From: Castellaniella sp. MT123
GTDB taxonomy: Bacteria; Pseudomonadota; Gammaproteobacteria; Burkholderiales; Burkholderiaceae_B
NCBI RefSeq assembly: GCF_039614765.1
Contig: NZ_CP154879.1
Coordinates: 2,480,001 to 2,544,000, forward strand
Direction: 5' to 3'
Length of the DNA: 64,000 nucleotides
In this document: piece after piece, positions 29,711 to 40,095 of the stretch
Numbering within the stretch: the stretch's first letter is position 1
How the letters are laid out: the number at the start of each line of letters is the position of its first letter
The notes under the pieces: model-generated
The model's database searches: none
Told to the model about the DNA's origin: nothing
The model's input: only the letters and a program-made list of their open reading frames with translations
Made by a program: the position numbers and the translations under genes

Positions 29711-29907
29711 GGGCGCGCTGGATGAAGGTGCCTGGGCGAGCAGTCGGCCGGTGCCGGATGCTGCCGAAGGGAAGGCGGAGGAAGTCGGCGGGCACTGTCT
29801 GAGGCGCGAAGCGCCGAGTTTGCCCGCCGTCCGCCTGGACGAGGCAGATCCGGGAAGCCCGAAGGGCCACCGGCTGGCGAGCCCAGGCACCTTCATCCAG
29901 CGCGCCC
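29711..29907. repeat. nested ~197-bp palindromic repeat between yidC and mnmE
   Basis: Perfect 27-bp arms at 29711-29737 and 29881-29907 (GGGCGCGCTGGATGAAGGTG continuing to CCTGGGC) face each other. Inside, GGCGGGCA (29787-29794) pairs with TGCCCGCC (29821-29828), and at the centre GGCGC-GAA-GCGCC (29803-29815) forms a tight hairpin. Weaker complementarity links the layers. No open frame is conserved across it. It may be a non-autonomous repeat element (MITE/REP-like) or a structured RNA. The rest of 29684-30044 shows no gene. Confidence 0.75.
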
Positions 29908-30044
29908 TGGCGCTGGTGGACCAGAGGCCGACGCCGTCGAGTCATGTCTGGCGTGATTTCCCGATATCATGCGAATGGATCATTTCCGCAGTGCCTCGAT
30001 CGTGTCGCACTGCCTGTTCATCTGATTTCTTCACATTTTCCGAA

Positions 30045-31457
30045 ATGAGCGCACTGTCCACCGATCCCATCATTGCCATTGCCACCGCCCCGGGCCGGGG
30101 CGGGATCGGGGTGGTCCGCGTGTCGGGGCCGGATCTGCTGGCCTGGGCGCAGTCGCTCTGCGGGCAGGCGCTGCGGGCGCGCCATGCGCACTATCTGCCG
30201 TTCCGGGATGGGCAGGGTGAGGTGCTGGACGAGGGGCTGGCGCTGTTCTTCCCCGGACCGCATTCGTACACCGGCGAGGACGTGCTGGAGTTGCAGGGGC
30301 ATGGCGGGCCTGCCGTGCTACGGCGCGTGCTGGAAGACTGTCTGGCGCGTGGGGCGGCCATTGGCTTGCGGCTGGCGCAGCCGGGGGAATTCACGCAGCG
30401 CGCGTTTCTGAACGAGCGGCTGGACCTGGCGCAGGCGGAAGCGGTGGCGGATCTGATCGAGGCCAGTTCGGCGGCGGCGGCGCGTAGCGCCATGGCATCG
30501 TTGTCGGGGGTGTTCTCCGCCGAGATCGATGCGCTGAGCGAACGGATCGTGCAGCTGCGCATGCTGGTCGAGGCAACGCTGGATTTTCCGGAAGAGGAGA
30601 TCGATTTTCTGGAAAAGTACCAGGCGGCCGATCGCCTGGATGCCGTGACGGCGACGCTGGATGGCGTCTTGCGCACGGCCCGCCAGGGGTTGGTGCTGCG
30701 CGAAGGCCTGCACGTGGTGCTGGCGGGGCAGCCGAACGTGGGTAAATCTAGTCTGCTGAATGCGCTGGCGGGCGAGGACGTAGCCATCGTGACGCCCATC
30801 GCGGGCACGACGCGCGACCGGGTGATCCAGCAGATTCATATCGACGGCATCCCGCTGCATATCGTGGATACGGCGGGCTTGCGGGAAACCGAGGACACGG
30901 TCGAGCGCATCGGTATCGAGCGCAGCTGGGCGGAAATCGCCCGGGCGCAGGTGATCCTGCACCTGCAGGATGCGCGGCATCCGGATGATCCGCTGGATGC
31001 GGAGATCGTGCGGCGCCTGCCGGCGGGGACGCCGGTGCTGCGGGTGTTGAACAAGGTGGATTTGATTGGGGATCACACCGCTGCGTTGGGTGATCCGGCC
31101 CGTGTTCCAGCTGGAGTCCTGGCCTCTGGCGGGGCCGGACATGCCGAGGTGTTGCGGATTTCCGCCCATACGGGCGCGGGGCTGGACGCCCTGCGTGCCC
31201 GGCTGCTGCGGATCGCCGGCTGGACACCCGGGGCCGAGTCCCCCTGGCTGGCTCGCGAACGCCATGTGCGGGCGCTGGAAGCCACCCGTGAGCATCTGCT
31301 GTTGGCGCGTGAACATGCGTCGCACAGCGACCAGGTGCTGGACCTGTTCGCGGAGGAACTGCGGCTGGCGCATGAGGCGCTGTGCGAGATCACCGGACAG
31401 TTCACCAGCGATGATTTGCTGGGAGAGATTTTCTCGCGGTTTTGTATTGGGAAGTGA
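30045..31457 (+). CDS. mnmE: tRNA modification GTPase MnmE
   Basis: A 470-residue MnmE, which with MnmG adds the carboxymethylaminomethyl group to the tRNA wobble uridine. The N-terminal domain begins [20 protein letters not shown]. The inserted G domain has [14 protein letters not shown] (G1), [10 protein letters not shown] (G2), DTAGLRE (G3) and NKVDL (G4). The protein ends RFCIGK, with the conserved catalytic Cys. The final 18 bases, TTTTGTATTGGGAAGTGA, double as the attachment site of the adjacent integrative element (see 50082-50099). Confidence 0.97.
   Translation: MSALSTDPIIAIATAPGRGGIGVVRVSGPDLLAWAQSLCGQALRARHAHYLPFRDGQGEVLDEGLALFFPGPHSYTGEDVLELQGHGGPAVLRRVLEDCLARGAAIGLRLAQPGEFTQRAFLNERLDLAQAEAVADLIEASSAAAARSAMASLSGVFSAEIDALSERIVQLRMLVEATLDFPEEEIDFLEKYQAADRLDAVTATLDGVLRTARQGLVLREGLHVVLAGQPNVGKSSLLNALAGEDVAIVTPIAGTTRDRVIQQIHIDGIPLHIVDTAGLRETEDTVERIGIERSWAEIARAQVILHLQDARHPDDPLDAEIVRRLPAGTPVLRVLNKVDLIGDHTAALGDPARVPAGVLASGGAGHAEVLRISAHTGAGLDALRARLLRIAGWTPGAESPWLARERHVRALEATREHLLLAREHASHSDQVLDLFAEELRLAHEALCEITGQFTSDDLLGEIFSRFCIGK
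31440..31457 (+). other. attL-like site: 3' end of mnmE
   Basis: TTTTGTATTGGGAAGTGA encodes FCIGK-stop. A second copy with two mismatches, TTCTGTATCGGGAAGTGA, lies at 50082-50099 with no mnmE attached, and the integrase gene is directly downstream of this copy. The 3' end of trmE/mnmE is the known target of SGI1-type islands, which carry imperfect 18-bp direct repeats of this same region. Confidence 0.8.
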
Positions 31458-31461
31458 ATCG

Positions 31462-31630
31462 ATGTCCAAGGACATCCACTGACGTCTTCAGAATGACTTT
31501 AAGTTAGCGTAGATAAAGGAATTTTTGTCTACTGACAAGTTCGGTGATACAGTCGAAGCCACTCACTGATATGTCCAAGTTTGGTACCAAGTAGCGGGAT
31601 TCTTGCTCTCCATCCCTCTGCTTGGACATA
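31462..31630. repeat. integrase arm-type repeats TGTCCAAG (left end)
   Basis: TGTCCAAG occurs at 31463-31470 (inside the 14-bp palindrome ATGTCCAAGGACAT, 31462-31475) and at 31572-31579, and in inverse orientation as CTTGGACA at 31621-31628. The last two extend to a perfect 10-bp inverted repeat, TATGTCCAAG/CTTGGACATA. Related octamers, GGTCCAAG and GATCCAAG, lie near the other end of the element (50003-50010, 50015-50022). They may be arm-type integrase sites or an operator of int. Confidence 0.5.
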
Positions 31631-31641
31631 CGGAGGATGAG

Positions 31642-32841
31642 ATGGCACTGACCGACACTGCGCTCAAGGCACTCAAGCCCAGGGACAAGACCTATACGGT
31701 CACCGACGACCGGGGGCTGTATGTGGAGGTCTTCCCGACCGGAGGCGTCGTCTGGCGCTACCGCTACCGGTTGAATGGCAAGTACGAGAAGCTGACGCTG
31801 GGCAAGTACCCGGCGCTGACGCTGAAGAACGCGCGCCTGAAGCGGGACGAGGCGGCCCACCAGGTGGCGATGGGGGAGTCACCGGCAAAGAAGAAGCAGC
31901 AGGAGAAGGTGGCCGGCGCAGAAGACGCCACCGTGGCCGACTTCGCCGAACGCTTCTTCAAGGACATCCAGTCACGCGACCGCAAGAACGTGACCATGCC
32001 GCGCCGCTACCTGGAAAAGGACATCCTGCCGCACATCGGCAGCAAGCCGATCAGGGACATCACCGCTGAGGACGTGCGCAGCGTCATCTGGCGCAAGAAG
32101 GAGCAAGGCTTCGATGCCGCCGCCGGCCAGGTGCGCGGCCTGCTCAAGCGCATGTTCGACTACGCGCTGACCTGCGGCCTGATCCAGGCCAACCCGGTCA
32201 TGGCCCTGCCCATGCGGCACGTCTACCGCGCCGCCGCCCGCGACCGGGCGCTGACGCCGGACGAAATCCGGCAGTTCCTGCGCGCCATGCAGACCTCCAA
32301 CATCCGCCGCCAGTTCAAGATTGCCTTCCAGTTGATCCTGATGACCCTGGTGCGCAAGTCGGAGCTGATGCTGGCGCAGTGGAAGGACGTGCATCTGGAC
32401 GAAGGCGAATGGCACATCCCGGTCGAGAACTCCAAGACCGGCAAACCGCACATCGTCTATCTGTCCACCCAAGCGCAGACGCTGTTCAAGGAACTCAAGC
32501 CGCTGGCCAGCAGCAGCGTCTGGGTGTTGCCGGGCCGTGGCGCCCTGGCCAAGCCCTTCGCCAGCAACGCGCTGAACCAGGCGCTGAAGGTGTCATTGCA
32601 GGGGCAGGAGATCCCCGCCTTCACCATCCACGATCTGCGGCGCACCGCATCGACGCTGCTGCACGAGCAGGGCTGGCCTTCGGATGTGGTGGAAAAGGCG
32701 CTGAACCACACCATCGGCGGCGTGCGAGGCGTCTACAACAGGGCCGAGTACGCCGAACAGCGGCGGGAGATGTTGCAAGCGTGGTCGGACTACATCGACA
32801 GGCTGGCGCCGTCGGGGAATCTGGTGATCGGTGCCGGCTAG
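31642..32841 (+). CDS. tyrosine integrase of the mnmE-targeted element
   Basis: A 399-residue site-specific recombinase of the P4/SGI1 type. The N-terminal DUF4102 arm-binding domain reads LTDTALKALKPRDKTYTVTD and GLYVEVFPTGGVVWRYRYR. The catalytic domain has LVRKSELMLAQWKD (Arg I), HDLRRTASTLLHEQG (His-x-x-Arg), LNHTIGGVRGVYNR (His/Gly and nucleophile Tyr region). The ATG at 31642 has a CGGAGG ribosome site. It is immediately downstream of mnmE and points into the element, the usual position for an integrase that inserts at the mnmE 3' end. Confidence 0.93.
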   Translation: MALTDTALKALKPRDKTYTVTDDRGLYVEVFPTGGVVWRYRYRLNGKYEKLTLGKYPALTLKNARLKRDEAAHQVAMGESPAKKKQQEKVAGAEDATVADFAERFFKDIQSRDRKNVTMPRRYLEKDILPHIGSKPIRDITAEDVRSVIWRKKEQGFDAAAGQVRGLLKRMFDYALTCGLIQANPVMALPMRHVYRAAARDRALTPDEIRQFLRAMQTSNIRRQFKIAFQLILMTLVRKSELMLAQWKDVHLDEGEWHIPVENSKTGKPHIVYLSTQAQTLFKELKPLASSSVWVLPGRGALAKPFASNALNQALKVSLQGQEIPAFTIHDLRRTASTLLHEQGWPSDVVEKALNHTIGGVRGVYNRAEYAEQRREMLQAWSDYIDRLAPSGNLVIGAG

Positions 32842-32945
32842 ACGTGACGGTGGCCTTTTCCTTTTCCGGGTAGGGCCATTGTCCCTCGGGCACCATTCCC
32901 TTATCGCCTTTTCATCTTCCCTTTGGCCGGGCCAAGCCCGGCAAT

Positions 32946-33998
32946 TCATTTTCTCTTCCTGCTGCTTTTGCCCGGCTTGGGCAGCGCCTTGGCGGCGTCC
33001 TCCAACGCTCGCACATTGGCATCTGCACCTTCGGCCTCCAACAAGGCCCGCCGCTGGACGGCGAATTGCTCATATTGGTTCTCAGCGTGGGCGTCGGCCT
33101 GCTTCTTGGAGATGCGGCCTGCGCCGGTGAGCACATCGCGTTCGTTGAAGGTCAGGAAGGCATCGAGCCGCTCCGCCCAGTCCTTCAGGAACACCTCCTT
33201 GCGCCGACGAGCCTGATCCTCGGCAAAGTCCAGCCACATCGTGACGATGCGGTTGAGTTCGCTGATTTCCGATTCCCGCAGGTAGTTCTTGGCAACGGTC
33301 ACATCGGCCTTCTGTACGCTGCCGGATTTCCAGGTCGTCAGCCCCATGTTGGGCTGTCGGCTGTCGGCACGCTCGGCAATCAGTTCGGCGGCGGTCTTGC
33401 CTGTGACGGCGAAGTGCAGCTTGTTCTGGATAAAGCGGAAGAACTGGGTGGTTTCCGGCAGCGTGGGCGAATAGTCCGCTGCCATCGAAAATATCTCGCG
33501 CACTCGCAGGTACATCCGGCGTTCGCTGGCCCGGATGTCGCGGATACGTTCGAGCAGCTCGTCGAAACGGTCGGGAACGGCGGAACCGGCGACGGGCGGA
33601 TTCTTCAGGCGTTCGTCGTCCAGCGTGAATCCCTTGACCAGGTACTCAGCCAGGCGCTCCGTAGCCCAGCGGCGGAATTGGGTGCCGCGTGGCGAGCGCA
33701 CCCGGTAGCCGACCGCCAGAATCGCTTCCAAGCTGTAGTAAGCCACCCGGTAGTTCTTGCCGTCAGAGGCAGTTGTCAACCATTGGTTGACAACTGCCTC
33801 GGGCCGCAACTCCCCCTCGGCAAAGATCGCCTTCAGGTGCTTGGCGACGTTCTGCTTGCTGGTCTGGAACAGCTCGGCCATGCCCGCCTGCGCCAGCCAC
33901 AACGTATCGGCCACGAAGCGGCATTCGACGCGGGTACGTCCGTCTTCGGTCTCGTAGAGCAGGAATTCGCCGGGTAGAGGCTGAAGTTGATCGGTCAT
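32946..33998 (-). CDS. RhuM family protein (copy 2), last gene of defence operon
   Basis: A 350-residue RhuM-family protein: FLLYETEDGRTRVECRF, TLWLAQAGMAELFQTSKQNV, LEAILAVGYRVRSPRGTQFRRWATERL, YLVKGFTLDDERLKNP and AELIAERADSRQPNMGLTTW. The C terminus is Lys/Arg-rich. The start at 33998 (MTDQLQPLPGEF) is the family start. It follows hsdR by 58 bases on the same strand, so it is probably co-transcribed. RhuM genes are recurrent passengers of type I restriction loci; their role is not known. Confidence 0.88.
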   Translation of the reverse strand: MTDQLQPLPGEFLLYETEDGRTRVECRFVADTLWLAQAGMAELFQTSKQNVAKHLKAIFAEGELRPEAVVNQWLTTASDGKNYRVAYYSLEAILAVGYRVRSPRGTQFRRWATERLAEYLVKGFTLDDERLKNPPVAGSAVPDRFDELLERIRDIRASERRMYLRVREIFSMAADYSPTLPETTQFFRFIQNKLHFAVTGKTAAELIAERADSRQPNMGLTTWKSGSVQKADVTVAKNYLRESEISELNRIVTMWLDFAEDQARRRKEVFLKDWAERLDAFLTFNERDVLTGAGRISKKQADAHAENQYEQFAVQRRALLEAEGADANVRALEDAAKALPKPGKSSRKRK

Positions 33999-34056
33999 GA
34001 GCAATACCCGTGCGAAATTTGCAGGAGAGCAGGAAGATCCGTCATCCATCTGCTCC

Positions 34057-37000
34057 CTAAACCCACCCGGCCGACAGTGCTTCCGCCTGCTGCAACACTG
34101 TCTGGACGGCGGCATCCTGCAAATCAGGCGGATAGCCATACTTGCGCAAGATACGCTTGACCAACACGCGCATCCGGGCGCGCGCCGAATCGCGATGTGC
34201 CCAGTCAACCGAGACATTGCTTTTCAGGCTGACCAGCAATTCATGGGCGATTACTTTGAGATTGTCATCGCCAATTACTTGTACTGCCGACTCATTTTCA
34301 GCCAGCGCGTCATAAAAGGCGATTTCTTCGTCGCTGAGCCCGGACTCCTCTCCGCGCTGTCGCGCCGCTCGAATGTCTTTCGCCAACTGGATGAGCTGCT
34401 GCAACACCTCGGCGGTGGTGATGGCGTTAGCGTGGTAGCGCGCAACGGCCTGCTCCAGCCGTTCCGAGAAGGTCCGCGTTTCGACAATGTTGGCCTTGCT
34501 ACGCGAACGGATGCCATCGTTGATGAGCTTGCGCAGGGCTTCAAGCGCAAGGTTCTTCTTCTGCATCTGCTGCACTTCGGCAAGAAACTCGTCGGACAGA
34601 ATGGAAATGTCCGGCGACTGTATGCCTGCCGCTTTCAGGATGTCCACGATCTCGGTGCTGACCACAGCACGGCTGACGATCTGCTGGATGGCGAAGTCAC
34701 GCTCCTGCGAGGTCACACCGGAGCCAGTACTCGACTTGACCAGTGCGGCGCGAATAGCTTGGAAGAAGCCGACTTCCTCGCGGATGCCGCGCGCCTCGTC
34801 GGAGGCCGATGCCAGCGAATACGCCTTCGACAAGGCCAGCACGGAGTCCTGATAACGCCGCTGAGCGTTCTTCTTGCCTTCCTCAGTGGTCTCCGCCGCC
34901 GCCCATTGTTGTTGCTTACCCAGAATCCACTCGATGGCTCCGGCCATCATCGTCAGACGTTGCTGAGGTGTGCCGTTCAGAGCCGTTGCGTAATCGAAGC
35001 CGTGGTACATGTCATGCACCACTTCGTACTTCTCCAGCAGCACGGCCACAGCCTGGGCTTCATCGACGCCCGTGGTTTCCTGGTCGCGCGCCGAATACTG
35101 CGCCAGTGCCGACTTCAAACTCTGAGCAATGCCGATGTAGTCCACGATTAGACCCGCAGGCTTGTCACGGAACACACGATTAACGCGAGCGATGGCTTGC
35201 ATGAGCCCGTGGCCCTGCATCGGCTTGTCCACATACATCGTGTGCATGCACGGGGCGTCGAAGCCGGTCAGCCACATATCGCGCACGATGACCAGCTTGA
35301 GCGGGTCTTTGGCATCGCGGGCGCGCTTGGCGAGTAGGTCGCGTCGCGTCTTGTTGCCGATATGCTGCTGCCATGCGGGCGGGTCGCTTGCCGCGCCCGT
35401 CATCACGATCTTGATAGCCCCGGCATTGTCATCGGTGCTGTGCCAGTCCGGCCGCAACTTGACGATCTCGTCGTACAGCGCCACGCAGATGCGGCGGCTC
35501 ATGCACACTACCATCGCCTTGCCATCTAGCGCTGCCAGCCTGTCTTCGAAGTGCGCCACCAAGTCCTTCGCCACCAGCGCGACGCGCTTTTCGCTGCCGA
35601 CCAGTTGTTCGACGGTCGCCCATTTCGCCTTCAGCTTTTCCTGTTCGGTGACCGCCTCGTCCTCAGTCAGTGCTTCCACCTCAGCATCGAGCTTGGGCTT
35701 CTCGTCCTCGTCCAGTTCAATGCGCGCCAGCCGCGATTCGTAGTAGATCGGCACAGTCGCGCCGTCCTCCACCGCGCGGCTGATGTCGTAGATGTCGATG
35801 TAATTGCCGAACACCGCCGGGGTGTTCACGTCGGTGGCCTCGATGGGCGTGCCCGTGAAGCCGATGAAGGAGGCATTGGGCAGCGCATCGCGCATGTGCT
35901 TGGCGAATCCGTAGGAGAATTCGCCGGTCTTGGCATCCACTTTGGCACGAAAGCCATATTGCGAACGGTGCGCTTCGTCGGCGATGACCACCACGTTGCG
36001 GCGTGTGGTCAGCGGCTCATTCACTTCTCCAAACTTCTGCAAGGTGGTGAAGATCACGCCGCCCGAAGCCCGAGCCAGAAGTTGCTGCAAATGTTCGCGG
36101 CTTTCGGCCTGCACCGGCGTCTGGCGGATCAGGTCGCGGCACATGGAAAAGGTGGCGAACAACTGGTCGTCCAGGTCGTTGCGGTCGGTCAGCACGACAA
36201 GCGTCGGGTTCTCCATCGCCGGGTGTTTCACCAGTCGCCCGGCGTAGAACGCCATCAGCAGACTCTTGCCGGAACCTTGCGTATGCCAGATCACCCCCGC
36301 GCGCCTGTCGCCCTGGGGCTGCGTCGCCACACTGGGCAGCCCGTAGGATGCCGGTTCCTCGGCTACGCCGTGCCGTGGGTCGGAGGCGCGAATCGTGGAC
36401 TCGATGGCGCGGTTGACCGCGTGGTACTGGTGATAGCCCGCCACGATCTTCGCCAGGCCGCTGCCGGTTTCGCCGAACACGGTGAAGTGGCTCAGCAGAT
36501 CGAGGAACCGCTGCTGCTCGAATACGCCCTCGATCAGCGTCGGCAGTTCTGGCAGGCCCTTTTCCAGAATGGACTTGCCATCCGTGGTGCGCCACGGCAT
36601 GAAGCGTTCCAGGTCGGCAGACGACGAACCCACCCGCGCTGTGATGCCGTCGCTCGTCACCAGCAGCGCATTGGTGTGAAACAGTGCCGGAACTTGCTGC
36701 TTGTAGGTTTGCAGTTGATTGAACGCGCCAGCCAGGTGCGCGCCCGCGCTGCCCGGCGCCTTGAGTTCGATCACCGCCAGCGGCAGGCCGTTGACGAACA
36801 GCACGACGTCCGGCCTGCGGTTGACCTGGCCGTTGATGACCACGAACTGCTGCACCGCCAGCCAGTCGTTGCGTTCAGGCGAATCGAAGTCCAGAAGCTG
36901 AACCTTGCCCGCTGTCAGCACGCCGTCGTCGCCGTAGTATTCAACATCTGCGCCTTCGGTCAGTAGCGCGTGGATGCGACGGTTCTCTTCCAGCAGAGCG

Positions 37001-37239
37001 GGAAAGACGGATTGGGTGAGCTTGCGGATGGCATCCGCCCGCGCTTCCGGCGGAAGCTGAGGATTGAGCCGCAGTACGGCATCCTCCAGCCGCTTTCTCA
37101 GGATGACGACATCGTGGCTGTCGCGTTCCGGCGCGCTGCCGTCCGGGCCGATAACGTCGTCCGAAGCAATCGCATAGCCCAACCCTCGCAACTGCTCCAG
37201 CAGCGCCAGCTCCACGGCTGCCTCTGACAGGAACGCCAT
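34057..37239 (-). CDS. hsdR: type I restriction enzyme R subunit (HsdR)
   Basis: A 1060-residue HsdR, the ATP-driven translocase and nuclease of a type I system. The N-terminal PD-(D/E)xK nuclease is [19 protein letters not shown] (around residues 142-160). The helicase core has [15 protein letters not shown] (Walker A, about 320), [24 protein letters not shown] (DEAH, about 418), [11 protein letters not shown] and, in the second RecA domain, [21 protein letters not shown] with AIARVNR. Its start overlaps the preceding ATPase gene stop as TAATG. Length and motifs are complete, so it is probably functional if expressed past the two IS insertions. Confidence 0.95.
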   Translation of the reverse strand: MAFLSEAAVELALLEQLRGLGYAIASDDVIGPDGSAPERDSHDVVILRKRLEDAVLRLNPQLPPEARADAIRKLTQSVFPALLEENRRIHALLTEGADVEYYGDDGVLTAGKVQLLDFDSPERNDWLAVQQFVVINGQVNRRPDVVLFVNGLPLAVIELKAPGSAGAHLAGAFNQLQTYKQQVPALFHTNALLVTSDGITARVGSSSADLERFMPWRTTDGKSILEKGLPELPTLIEGVFEQQRFLDLLSHFTVFGETGSGLAKIVAGYHQYHAVNRAIESTIRASDPRHGVAEEPASYGLPSVATQPQGDRRAGVIWHTQGSGKSLLMAFYAGRLVKHPAMENPTLVVLTDRNDLDDQLFATFSMCRDLIRQTPVQAESREHLQQLLARASGGVIFTTLQKFGEVNEPLTTRRNVVVIADEAHRSQYGFRAKVDAKTGEFSYGFAKHMRDALPNASFIGFTGTPIEATDVNTPAVFGNYIDIYDISRAVEDGATVPIYYESRLARIELDEDEKPKLDAEVEALTEDEAVTEQEKLKAKWATVEQLVGSEKRVALVAKDLVAHFEDRLAALDGKAMVVCMSRRICVALYDEIVKLRPDWHSTDDNAGAIKIVMTGAASDPPAWQQHIGNKTRRDLLAKRARDAKDPLKLVIVRDMWLTGFDAPCMHTMYVDKPMQGHGLMQAIARVNRVFRDKPAGLIVDYIGIAQSLKSALAQYSARDQETTGVDEAQAVAVLLEKYEVVHDMYHGFDYATALNGTPQQRLTMMAGAIEWILGKQQQWAAAETTEEGKKNAQRRYQDSVLALSKAYSLASASDEARGIREEVGFFQAIRAALVKSSTGSGVTSQERDFAIQQIVSRAVVSTEIVDILKAAGIQSPDISILSDEFLAEVQQMQKKNLALEALRKLINDGIRSRSKANIVETRTFSERLEQAVARYHANAITTAEVLQQLIQLAKDIRAARQRGEESGLSDEEIAFYDALAENESAVQVIGDDNLKVIAHELLVSLKSNVSVDWAHRDSARARMRVLVKRILRKYGYPPDLQDAAVQTVLQQAEALSAGWV

Positions 37240-38719
37240 TACAGTTCTCCTTGTTCATCGCTGGGCTGAATAGCCACCAGCTTCAACAGCCCGACGTAAT
37301 GCTCACGGTCGACAGCCATCATCATTTCGAGTGTGTCGCGCAACACGGGTTGGGTTTCTGCAAGTAGAGAAAGATCGTGCCCCGGATCAGCGATCGCGCC
37401 AGCATGTGAGTACGTGTTGAGCAAACGGAGGATGCGGGTCTTTTTCGCGCTGTCGAAATCCACGCGCTCGAGTCGTGGACCGAGATCTCCGCTCATCTCG
37501 GGGAAGCGGAATGCGAGAAAGGCCTCAATCAACCGACGCGCGACGTTGGGCAAACCGTAGTGGTGCTCCAGTTGGATAACGTCATTGCGGTGAGCCTCCT
37601 CGTGGACGCGCTTGAACAGGTATTGGTACTCCGATTCGTACTCCTCAAGCAGAGGATCAAGATGGCCTAACTCGCTGGTGCGCGATCCGTCCGCGTGACG
37701 CCGGGTACGAAGCAGGAAGAACCGACCGGGCCGGTCTTCGATCTTTTTCCTTCGTTGCCCAGGCAGGTGATGGAACCAGTTCTTCACCAGCCGGAAAAAT
37801 GAGAAGCTGTGCGTCAAGATGAAAAGCTGCCCGGCTTCCCTGGTGCGATCCTTCATGTAGCCGAAGGCCGAGAACAGCGCGTTGTCATCGAGGCTCGACA
37901 CCGGGTCATCAATGACGATAATCCCATTCTTCAAGTCGAATGCTCTGTCCTGCAACGACTTGAGGAAATAGAGGAATGCAATCGCCGTGCGCTCTCCATC
38001 GCTCAAATGCGCTACGTACTGGCCACTGCGGGTCAGCGCGTAGCCAGTGCCCTTCACCTCGAAGCGCAACTCGTCGCGCCCCAGGTAGGCGCATAGCTCG
38101 GCAGTCAACTCGTCTGCGGGGCGGCGATGTTCGAGTATCGCGCGTTCAAGCTCATTGATCTGCGTCTGGGTTCCAGCCTGCGTAGCCTTGATGCCATCCA
38201 GTTCGGCAGTCGCGGTTTTCACAGCACCGGAGAGCTGGACGAACTCGGTGTGTGCCTCGGCGACATACGAGGCCTCAAGCTTCTTGCACGCACTATCGAC
38301 CGACGCTGTGAACTCCGCAGAGATGTGGTTGTGCTTCTCCACGATCCCGTTGAATGCGGCAACTGAGTCGGTGATCGAGGAAGGTTTTGCAGTAGCAGGT
38401 GTCAGCGTGGTGGTGGGTGCGAACGGCTGATCACGCTTGGTCTCGACACGTGCGATGAGAGCATCGAGCGTGGCCTGGGTCTCTGACTGAGCCGTCAACA
38501 CCATTGCGCACGCGGGGGGCACTTCGGACGTTAGTGCCTCATAGAAACGCGAAATATCCGGCAGCGATAGCGAGGCCACTACCTGCTTGGCCGCCTTCAG
38601 CTTCGTGAGAAGAGCGGACAGGTCTTTCTGAAAGCCCGCGAAGGCATCGTTGAAGTGAGCTTCGAGTGCGGCGCGACGCGCGGCCTGAAGCGGTTGCTGG
38701 CAGAAGCGGCAGGTGTCGG

Positions 38720-40095
38720 GGGAGTGTCAGATTTTTTGTGGGCGGGGCGGTTTGACATCGTTTAATCCCTCGCCTCGGTGAACCGTTCACCGAACAGGAT
38801 GGCGAACTGATTCATGGCTGCTTTCCACGTATGAACCGATCGTGACGGCTTGGCCAGCACGTTTCGCAGCGCCAGCCATAGGAGTTTGACGGCCGCCTCG
38901 TCGCTGGGGAATTGGCCCCGGTTCTTGATGATTTTACGCAGCTGCCGATTCATGTTCTCGATGGCGTTCGTGGTATAGATCACGCGCCGGATATCGGGTG
39001 GGAAGATGAAGAACGGCACCACATGTTCCCAGGCCCGCTCCCAGGCGGCCACGATCGTCGGATATTTCGTGCCCCAAGGGCCAGCCGCGAAGGCGGCCAG
39101 CGCCTCTCTGGCCTGTTGCTCATTGGCGGCGGCATAGATGGGCTTGAGGGCGGCGGCGACCAACTTACGGTCCTTCCAGCCGGCGTAATCCAGGCTGTTG
39201 CGCATCAGATGCACGATGCAGGTCTGCACCGTCGTTTTCGGGAAGACCACGTTGATGGCCTCGGGCAGGCCCTTTAAACCATCGACCACGGCAATCAGAA
39301 TGTCCTGGCAGCCCCGGTTCTTGAGCTCGTTGAAGACCTTGAGCCAGAACTTCGAACCTTCGGTCTGCTCAATCCACAGCCCCAGCACGTCACGCTCCCC
39401 GTTAGCGTCGATCCCCAGGGCCAGGTAGACCGCCTTGTTGACCACCAGCCCGTCGGTGCGGATCTTCACGCGCAGGGCATCGAAGAACACGACCGGGTAC
39501 ATGCGCTCCAGGGGCCGATTCTGCCAGGCCACCGTCTCGGTCATGACCTCGTCAGTGACCTCGCTGATGAGCTCGGGCGAGACATCCGTGCCATAGGTCT
39601 CAGCCAGGAATGCCTGGATCTCGCGCACGCTCATGCCTCGGGCGTACAGGGCGATGATGCGTTCATCGAACCCGGCGAAATGGCGCTCATGCTTGGGGAT
39701 CAAGACCGGCTCGAAGGTACCGTCCCGGTCGCGGGGCAACTGAACACGCATCGAGCCGTGTTTGGTCAACAGCGTCTTGGCGCTCACGCCGTTGCGTTCG
39801 TCGGCTTGTTGGGCCGGCTTGTCTTCGCCGGCACGGTAGCCAAGGTGGGCGTTCATCTCGCCAGCCATGGCCCGCTCGATCACCGCCTTGCCAAAGGCAT
39901 CAATCAGATCCTCGACCTCCATGGCCGACATCGGACCTTCGACCAGGCCGTCCAGCAAATGCTCAGGCAGCTTCGGAAATCGGGCCGTACGGGCGGCCGC
40001 CTGGGCCGCAATAGATGGCTTCTTGTGTTTCACGGGCATATCCATGATCGTTTTCTCTCATGTTATGCCTCGCCCACAAAATTCTGGACACTCTC
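38720..40095 (-). mobile_element. IS256-family insertion sequence, subtype A copy 2
   Basis: 1376 bp, flanked by the 8-bp duplication GGTGTCGG at 38712-38719 and 40096-40103. It appears identical to 7492-8867 in all stretches compared. It lies in the zinc-hook codons of the RloC-like gene in the same orientation as the operon, so read-through transcription into hsdR is possible. Confidence 0.95.
38762..40045 (-). CDS. IS256-family transposase (subtype A, second copy)
   Basis: A 427-residue protein identical to the one at 7534-8817, with the same DDE residues (Asp189, Asp255, Glu363). Intact. Identity of the two copies implies a recent transposition. Confidence 0.95.
   Translation of the reverse strand: MDMPVKHKKPSIAAQAAARTARFPKLPEHLLDGLVEGPMSAMEVEDLIDAFGKAVIERAMAGEMNAHLGYRAGEDKPAQQADERNGVSAKTLLTKHGSMRVQLPRDRDGTFEPVLIPKHERHFAGFDERIIALYARGMSVREIQAFLAETYGTDVSPELISEVTDEVMTETVAWQNRPLERMYPVVFFDALRVKIRTDGLVVNKAVYLALGIDANGERDVLGLWIEQTEGSKFWLKVFNELKNRGCQDILIAVVDGLKGLPEAINVVFPKTTVQTCIVHLMRNSLDYAGWKDRKLVAAALKPIYAAANEQQAREALAAFAAGPWGTKYPTIVAAWERAWEHVVPFFIFPPDIRRVIYTTNAIENMNRQLRKIIKNRGQFPSDEAAVKLLWLALRNVLAKPSRSVHTWKAAMNQFAILFGERFTEARD

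Noticed and set aside
31458-31641. tRNA gene as integration target of the left integrase
   Set aside because: No cloverleaf-like sequence was found between mnmE and int; the mnmE terminus itself supplies the duplicated attachment core.
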